Position numbers and translations under genes: made by a program. A stretch of 18,255 nucleotides of DNA, taken from CAHJXF01 sp038240015 (GTDB lineage Bacteria > Pseudomonadota > Gammaproteobacteria > Burkholderiales > Burkholderiaceae_D). Below the pieces are notes generated by a model. That model searched no databases and was not told the origin of the DNA. It was given only the letters and a program-made list of their open reading frames with translations. Positions 13,778-18,255 of the stretch are shown here, piece by piece (position 1 is the stretch's first letter; each line of letters starts with the position of its first letter). The stretch lies in contig JBBSEF010000060.1 of NCBI GenBank assembly GCA_038240015.1, positions 1 through 18,255 of the forward strand, read 5' to 3'.

Positions 13778-15211
13778 TCAGAAGTTCAGCGCGCGTTTAT
13801 CGACCGCGAGCGCGGCTTCCTTGGTCGCCTCCGACAACGACGGATGCGCGTGGCAGATGCGCGCAATGTCTTCGGATGAAGCCCTGAACTCCATCGCGAC
13901 CACGGCTTCGGAGATCAGCTCGGACACTTGCGGCCCGACCATGTGGACGCCGAGGATCTCGTCGGTCTTTGCATCCGCAACGAATTTGACCAGACCGGTC
14001 GTGTCGCCGAGTGCGCGTGCGCGGCCGTTGGCCATGAACGGAAAGCTGCCGGTCTTGTAGGTGCGGCCCGATGCCTTGACCGCCTGTTCGGTCTGACCGA
14101 CCCACGCGATTTCGGGATGCGTGTAGATCACCCACGGCACGGTATTGAAATTTACGTGCGGCTTCTGCCCGACGATGCGCTCGGCCACCGCCACGCCTTC
14201 CTCTTCGGCCTTGTGCGCGAGCATCGGCCCGCGCACCACGTCGCCGATCGCCCACACGTAGTCGAGGTTGGTCTTGCAGTCGTCGTCGACCGCGACGAAA
14301 CCGCGCTCGTCGCGCTTCAAGCCCACCGCATCGCCATCGAGTCCATCGGTGTTGGGTACGCGGCCGATCGACACGATCAGCTTGTCGACGCTCACCTTCT
14401 GCGGCTTGCCTTCGGCGTCGGCGTATTCGACGGTCACGCCATTTTTTTCGCTCGTCACCTTGGTGATCTTCACGCCGAGCGTGATCGACAAGCCCTGCTT
14501 GTCGAACGCCTTCTTCGCTTCCTTGGCGATCTGATCGTCGACGACACCGAGAAAGGTCGGCAAGGCTTCGAGCACCGTCACTTCGGAGCCGAGACGACGC
14601 CATACGCTGCCCATCTCGAGCCCGATCACACCGGCTCCGATCAGGCACAGGCGCTTGGGGACATGGCCGATCGCAAGCGCGCCCGTGTTCGACAAGATCT
14701 GCTTCTCGTCGAACGGCGCGTCGGGCAATGCGCGCGGGTTCGAGCCCGTGGCGACGATGACGTGTTTGCCGACGACGGTTTCATCCGCGGTCCCTTCCCG
14801 CGCGACCTTGATCTCGTAGCCGCCATCGACCTTCTGCACGAACGATCCCGTGCCGAGCATGGACGTGACCTTGTTTTTCTTGAACAGATAGGTGATGCCG
14901 TCGTTGTTCTGTTGGACCACCTTGTCCTTGCGCGTGAGCATTTGGGCGAGGTCGAGCTTGAGGCCTTCGACGACCACGCCGTGCTCCGCAAAGCCGTGAC
15001 CCGCGTGCTCGAAATATTCCGACGATTGCAAGAGCGCTTTCGACGGAATGCAGCCGACGTTGGTGCACGTGCCGCCGAGCGCGGCGCCGCCCTTGGCGTT
15101 CTGCCAGGCATCGATGCACGCGACCGACAGCCCTAACTGCGCCGCGCGGATCGCGGCGATGTAACCCCCGGGCCCGCCGCCGATGACAACGACGTCGAAG
15201 TTTTTGCTCAT
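13778..15211 (-). CDS. lpdA: Dihydrolipoyl dehydrogenase (E3 of 2-oxoglutarate dehydrogenase)
   Basis: E3 reoxidises the dihydrolipoyl group of the E2 subunit and passes electrons through FAD and a disulfide to NAD. The 477-residue product has FAD-binding GGGPGG (11-16), the redox pair Cys49 and Cys54 in GGTCTNVGCIPSKALL, and an NAD-binding LIGAGVIGLEMGS. It also has the second FAD contact YVWAIGDV and the catalytic pair His456 and Glu461 in AHPSLSEA. The start at 15211 (MSKNFDVVVIGGG) gives the usual family length, although the frame is open another 300 bp upstream across pspC. The gene is 22 bp downstream of the PspC-domain gene in the odh operon, so it most likely serves OdhAB; service to other complexes cannot be excluded. 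Confidence 0.97.
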   Translation of the reverse strand: MSKNFDVVVIGGGPGGYIAAIRAAQLGLSVACIDAWQNAKGGAALGGTCTNVGCIPSKALLQSSEYFEHAGHGFAEHGVVVEGLKLDLAQMLTRKDKVVQQNNDGITYLFKKNKVTSMLGTGSFVQKVDGGYEIKVAREGTADETVVGKHVIVATGSNPRALPDAPFDEKQILSNTGALAIGHVPKRLCLIGAGVIGLEMGSVWRRLGSEVTVLEALPTFLGVVDDQIAKEAKKAFDKQGLSITLGVKITKVTSEKNGVTVEYADAEGKPQKVSVDKLIVSIGRVPNTDGLDGDAVGLKRDERGFVAVDDDCKTNLDYVWAIGDVVRGPMLAHKAEEEGVAVAERIVGQKPHVNFNTVPWVIYTHPEIAWVGQTEQAVKASGRTYKTGSFPFMANGRARALGDTTGLVKFVADAKTDEILGVHMVGPQVSELISEAVVAMEFRASSEDIARICHAHPSLSEATKEAALAVDKRALNF

Positions 15212-15233
15212 GAGTTTTTCGAAAGGAAAGCGA

Positions 15234-15572
15234 TCAGCGCGAGCCCTCGGGCGGCACGAAGATCCACAGCAGGATGTAGGGAATGAAGCCAAATCCGCCG
15301 AACAGGATCGCGACCACGAACAGGAGACGATAGATCCAGCTCTCGACGCCGGTGAGTTTCGCGAGGCCGCCGCACACGCCGCCGACCCATCGATCGTTGA
15401 TCGATCGACGCAGCGTATTGATGGCCGTGTCATCGCCGAGTCTGCCGTCGGACCCCGCTTGGGGTCCGCCCTCGGCGAACAGTCTCGCCTTGGCCGCCTC
15501 GAACTCGGCATCGGTGATGCGGCCCGCGTCGCGCTGCGCGGCGAGTCGTTCGATGTCGTCGGCGATGCTCAT
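15234..15572 (-). CDS. PspC-domain membrane protein with SHOCT-like N-terminus, inside the odh operon
   Basis: The 112-residue product has two parts. Residues 1-35 (IERLAAQRDAGRITDAEFEAAKARLF) resemble the SHOCT short-helix module, often found attached to membrane or oligomeric proteins. Residues 52-110 form a PspC domain: LRRSINDRWVGGVCGGLAKLTGV, then a hydrophobic span around YRLLFVVAILFGGFGFIPYILLWIFVP. PspC in enterobacteria is an inner-membrane partner of PspA/PspB in envelope stress, but short PspC-domain proteins elsewhere have no fixed role. It sits between odhB (28 bp) and lpdA (22 bp) on the same strand, so it is co-transcribed with E2 and E3. No pspA or pspB is in the window. The domain call is firm; a link to 2-oxoglutarate dehydrogenase is inference from position alone. 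Confidence 0.9.
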   Translation of the reverse strand: MSIADDIERLAAQRDAGRITDAEFEAAKARLFAEGGPQAGSDGRLGDDTAINTLRRSINDRWVGGVCGGLAKLTGVESWIYRLLFVVAILFGGFGFIPYILLWIFVPPEGSR

Positions 15573-15600
15573 GGTCAGTAGTCCCTATTGAAATCGCGCA

Positions 15601-16878
15601 TCAAAGATCGAGAAGAATGCGCGCCGGATCTTCCAGCGCTTCCTTGATCGCGACCAGCGACAGCACCGCTTCACGGCCATCGATGATGCGATGGTCGTAC
15701 GACATCGCGAGATAGTTGACCGGCCGGATCACGACCTGACCGTTCTCGACCCACGCGCGATCCTTGGTCGCGTGCACACCGAGGATCGCCGACTGCGGCG
15801 GGTTGATGATCGGCGTCGACAGCATCGAGCCGTACGTGCCGCCGTTGGAAATCGAGAACGTCCCGCCGGTGAGGTCTTCGATCGCGAGCTTGCCGTCTTT
15901 CGCTTTGGTCGCAAACTCGGCGATCTTCTTCTCGATGTCGGCAAAGTTCATCTGATCGACGTTGCGCAGAATCGGCACCACCAGGCCGCGCGGCGAGCTG
16001 ACCGCGATGCCGATGTCGAAGTAGCCGTGATAGACGATGTCGGTGCCGTCGATCGAGGCGTTGACGATCGGATACTTCTTCAACGCATAGAGCGCGGCCT
16101 TGACGAAAAACGACATGAAGCCGAGCTTGACGCCGTGCTCCTTCTCGAACTTGTCCTTGTAGCGATTGCGCATGTCGATCACCGGCGCCATGTTGACCTC
16201 GTTGAAGGTCGTCAGGATCGCAGCGGTCGATTGCGATTGCACCAGGCGCTCGGCGACGCGCTGACGCAGGCGCGACATCGGCACGCGCTGCTCGGTGCGG
16301 CCGTCGAGCGTCGCATCGGCGACGAGGTGGGCTGCGACCGCCGGTACAGGCGCGCGCGTCGAGGTGAGGTTGGCCGGCTGTGCGGGCTGCGGCTTGGCGG
16401 CGCCCGACGCAACGGCTCCGAGCGCGTCGCCCTTCGTGACGCGTCCCCCTTTGCCGGACCCTGCGACCTGATCGGCCGACAAGTCATTCTCGGCCATGAT
16501 CTTGGCGGCGGCGGGCATGGCGATCGGCGCTGACCCAGCGGCCGCCGGCGGCGCGTCAGCCGCAACGACAGGCGCCGGCGCCGGCGCCGCAGCAGCTTGC
16601 GTAGCAGACGCCGCGGGTGGGGAGGCGACGCCCTTGCCTTCGGTATCGATCTTCGCGATCAACTGATCGGAAGCCACCGTGCTGCCGTCGGGCTGCACGA
16701 TTTCCGTCAGCACGCCGGCCGAAGCGGCCGGCACTTCGAGCACGACCTTGTCGGTCTCGATCTCGACCAGCACTTCATCGCGCGCTACCGCATCGCCAGC
16801 CTTCTTCTTCCATTGGAGCAGCGTCGCTTCGGACACCGACTCCGACAGTTGCGGGACTTTCACTTCGACGAGGGCCAT
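15601..16878 (-). CDS. odhB: Dihydrolipoyl succinyltransferase (E2 of 2-oxoglutarate dehydrogenase)
   Basis: E2 forms the core of the complex and moves the succinyl group from E1 to CoA. The 425-residue product has, in order, a lipoyl domain (1-76) with the lipoylated Lys44 in EIETDKVVLEV and an Ala/Pro-rich linker (77-118). The E3/E1-binding domain (about 119-155, MPAAAKIMAENDLSADQVAGSGKGGRVTKGD) and a second Ala/Pro linker follow. The catalytic acetyltransferase-like domain (about 190-425) has His396 and Asp400 in SYDHRIIDGREAV. A single lipoyl domain and this motif set fit the succinyltransferase type. CCGGAG lies upstream of the ATG. The gene follows sucA after a 65 bp gap holding a GTCATTCCCGC-type hairpin, and precedes the PspC gene. 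Confidence 0.97.
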   Translation of the reverse strand: MALVEVKVPQLSESVSEATLLQWKKKAGDAVARDEVLVEIETDKVVLEVPAASAGVLTEIVQPDGSTVASDQLIAKIDTEGKGVASPPAASATQAAAAPAPAPVVAADAPPAAAGSAPIAMPAAAKIMAENDLSADQVAGSGKGGRVTKGDALGAVASGAAKPQPAQPANLTSTRAPVPAVAAHLVADATLDGRTEQRVPMSRLRQRVAERLVQSQSTAAILTTFNEVNMAPVIDMRNRYKDKFEKEHGVKLGFMSFFVKAALYALKKYPIVNASIDGTDIVYHGYFDIGIAVSSPRGLVVPILRNVDQMNFADIEKKIAEFATKAKDGKLAIEDLTGGTFSISNGGTYGSMLSTPIINPPQSAILGVHATKDRAWVENGQVVIRPVNYLAMSYDHRIIDGREAVLSLVAIKEALEDPARILLDL

Positions 16879-16910
16879 GCAGTGCTCCGGATTTGTTCGA
16901 TAGGGGAACC

Positions 16911-16934
16911 GTCATTCCCGCGTGCGCGGGGACG
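16911..16934. repeat. REP-like GTCATTCCCGCGTGCGCGGG element between sucA and odhB
   Basis: The left arm GTCATTCCCGCG is the standard opening of a dispersed intergenic repeat found in many proteobacteria (usually ending GGGAATGAC). CCCGC at 16917-16921 pairs with GCGGG at 16926-16930 around GTGC, and the stem can be stretched to 16915-16932. The right arm has decayed to GGGGACGA. There is no T-run, so it is probably a REP-type element or mRNA-stabilising hairpin rather than a terminator. Confidence 0.6.
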
Positions 16935-16943
16935 AGGGGCGCT

Positions 16944-18255
16944 TCATTTGCTGAGCACCAAGCCACGCGCGCGACCGAAGGCCGCTTGAATCAACGCCTT
17001 CTGCTGCTCGTTGTGCTTCGCGTAATAACCGACCGCCGGCGACGCCGCTGCGGGTCGACCCGCGTATGAAAGCTTCTGGTTGTCCTCAAGGTTCTCGAGC
17101 AGGTTGTGCTGAATCTGGAACCACGCGCCCTGGTTCTGTGGCTCGTCCTGACACCACACGATCTCGACCGCATTCGGATATTTTTTCAGCTCGGTCGAGA
17201 ACGCCTTGTGCGGGAACGGATAGAGCTGCTCGAGCCTGAGGATCGCCGTGTCCTCGCGCTCGCCGCGCGCGGTGCGCAATTCGTAATAGACCTTCCCCGA
17301 ACAGACGATCACGCGCTTGATCTTCTTCGCGTCGAGGTCCGCAGTCTCGCCGATCACGGTCTGGAAGCCGCCGCGTGCGAGATCGTGCAGATCGGACACC
17401 GCCTCCTTGTGACGCAGCAGCGACTTGGGCGTGAGGATGACGAGCGGTTTGCGAAACAAGCGAATCATCTGACGGCGCAGCAGATGGAAGATCTGCGCGG
17501 GCGTGGTCGGCTGACAGACCTGCATGTTGTTGTCCGCGCACAGTTGAAGGAAGCGCTCGGGACGCGCCGACGAGTGCTCGGGACCCTGCCCTTCATAGCC
17601 GTGCGGCAGCATCAGCACGAGCCCGGACACGCGACCCCACTTGACTTCGCCTGAGGAGATGAACTGATCGATCACAACCTGCGCGCCGTTGACGAAGTCG
17701 CCGAACTGCGCTTCCCAGACCACGAGCGTGTTGGGCTCGGCCGACGAGTAGCCGTATTCGAAAGCGAGCACCGCTTCTTCGGACAAGACCGAGTCGATTA
17801 CTGTGAAGGGGGCCTGCCCGTCCGACACGTTCTGCAGCGGGATATAGGTTCCCGCATCCCAACGCTCGCGGTTTTGCGCGTGCAACACCGCATGTCGATG
17901 CGTGAACGTGCCGCGCCCCGAGTCCTGACCCGTGAGCCTCACCGCGAAGCCTGACGCGACCAGTGTCGCGAACGCGAGGTGCTCTCCCATGCCCCAGTCT
18001 AGCGGCTGCTCGCCGCGCGCCATCTTGGCGCGATCGGCGATGACCTTCTCGACCAATGGATGCGGCGCGAAACCCGCCGGCAACGCGGTGATGCGCGCGC
18101 CGATGCGCTTCAATTCCGTGATCGGCACGGCGGTGTCGGCCGAGTCGGTCCACTTGCGATTGAGGAACGGAATCCAGTCGACCGCGTACTTGCTCTTGAA
18201 GTTCGAGATCACCGGATCGACCGTGTGCTTGCCCGCGTCCATCGCCGCGCGGAAG
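16944..18255 (-). CDS. sucA: 2-oxoglutarate dehydrogenase E1, C-terminal part (runs off the right edge)
   Basis: E1 uses thiamine diphosphate to decarboxylate 2-oxoglutarate and succinylates the lipoyl arm of E2. About 436 C-terminal residues are visible, open to the window edge; the full family length is about 930-950, so roughly the N-terminal half is missing here only because the window ends. Recognisable parts are the LDWGMGEHLAFATL and TGQDSGRGTFTHRHAVLH segments of the pyrimidine-binding domain, followed by LVVWEAQFGDFVNGAQVVIDQF and VLMLPHGYEGQGPEHSSARPERFLQL. The C-terminal domain has KPLVILTPKSLLRHKEAVS and WCQDEPQNQGAWFQIQHNL. This is the OdhA/SucA type, not pyruvate dehydrogenase AceE. 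It is the first visible gene of the sucA-odhB-pspC-lpdA-zapE run. Confidence 0.96.
   Translation of the reverse strand, partial: FRAAMDAGKHTVDPVISNFKSKYAVDWIPFLNRKWTDSADTAVPITELKRIGARITALPAGFAPHPLVEKVIADRAKMARGEQPLDWGMGEHLAFATLVASGFAVRLTGQDSGRGTFTHRHAVLHAQNRERWDAGTYIPLQNVSDGQAPFTVIDSVLSEEAVLAFEYGYSSAEPNTLVVWEAQFGDFVNGAQVVIDQFISSGEVKWGRVSGLVLMLPHGYEGQGPEHSSARPERFLQLCADNNMQVCQPTTPAQIFHLLRRQMIRLFRKPLVILTPKSLLRHKEAVSDLHDLARGGFQTVIGETADLDAKKIKRVIVCSGKVYYELRTARGEREDTAILRLEQLYPFPHKAFSTELKKYPNAVEIVWCQDEPQNQGAWFQIQHNLLENLEDNQKLSYAGRPAAASPAVGYYAKHNEQQKALIQAAFGRARGLVLSK

Noticed and set aside
13928..15136. Plus-strand open frame of 402 codons opposite lpdA
   Set aside because: Antisense shadow of lpdA with no recognisable motif.

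Overview
The window reads as core chromosome of a GC-rich betaproteobacterium, most likely order Burkholderiales. The evidence is a phaC-phaA-phaB operon whose products closely resemble the Cupriavidus/Burkholderia enzymes, the odhA/sucA-odhB-lpdA-zapE order, the rluD-pgeF pair divergent from bamD, and several small proteins of Burkholderiales type. Genus cannot be fixed from sequence alone. Codon choice looks uniform and there is no transposase, integrase, phage gene, tRNA, rRNA or CRISPR array, so nothing suggests a mobile island.

Layout: (1) 1-610, minus, 5' part of an RlmK-type rRNA methyltransferase. (2) 744-1475, plus, an ArsR-type regulator without the usual metal motif. (3) 5287-1476, minus, the polyhydroxybutyrate operon phaC-phaA-phaB. 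(4) 5418-5672, plus, an 84-residue two-helix membrane protein of unknown function. (5) 7568-5666, minus, rluD-pgeF. (6) 7567-8454, plus, bamD. (7) 10804-8462, minus, a YdcH/DUF465 small protein followed by a YoaA/DinG-type helicase. (8) 10885-11730, plus, a PP2C phosphatase. (9) 18255-11783, minus, one long run: 2-oxoglutarate dehydrogenase E1 (partial), E2, a PspC-domain membrane protein, E3, ZapE and an exported charged protein.

Functionally, the right third encodes the complete 2-oxoglutarate dehydrogenase complex plus three passengers. The left third makes PHB from acetyl-CoA (PhaA condenses, PhaB reduces, PhaC polymerises). The middle holds envelope assembly (BamD), ribosome modification (RluD), peptidoglycan quality control (PgeF) and DNA repair (YoaA). 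Gene packing is very tight. Convergent pairs meet at 0 bp (arsR-like/phaB), with 7 bp overlap (84-aa ORF/pgeF) and with a 7 bp gap (bamD/yoaA). The divergent rluD and bamD start codons overlap in a CATG. No gap exceeds about 133 bp, so there is no long gene-free stretch.

I do not see a clearly new multi-gene system. The points most worth a second look are the PspC protein inside the odh operon, the uncharacterised exported protein behind zapE, the unassigned small membrane protein beside phaC, the solo PP2C phosphatase, and a few short repeats in promoter regions.
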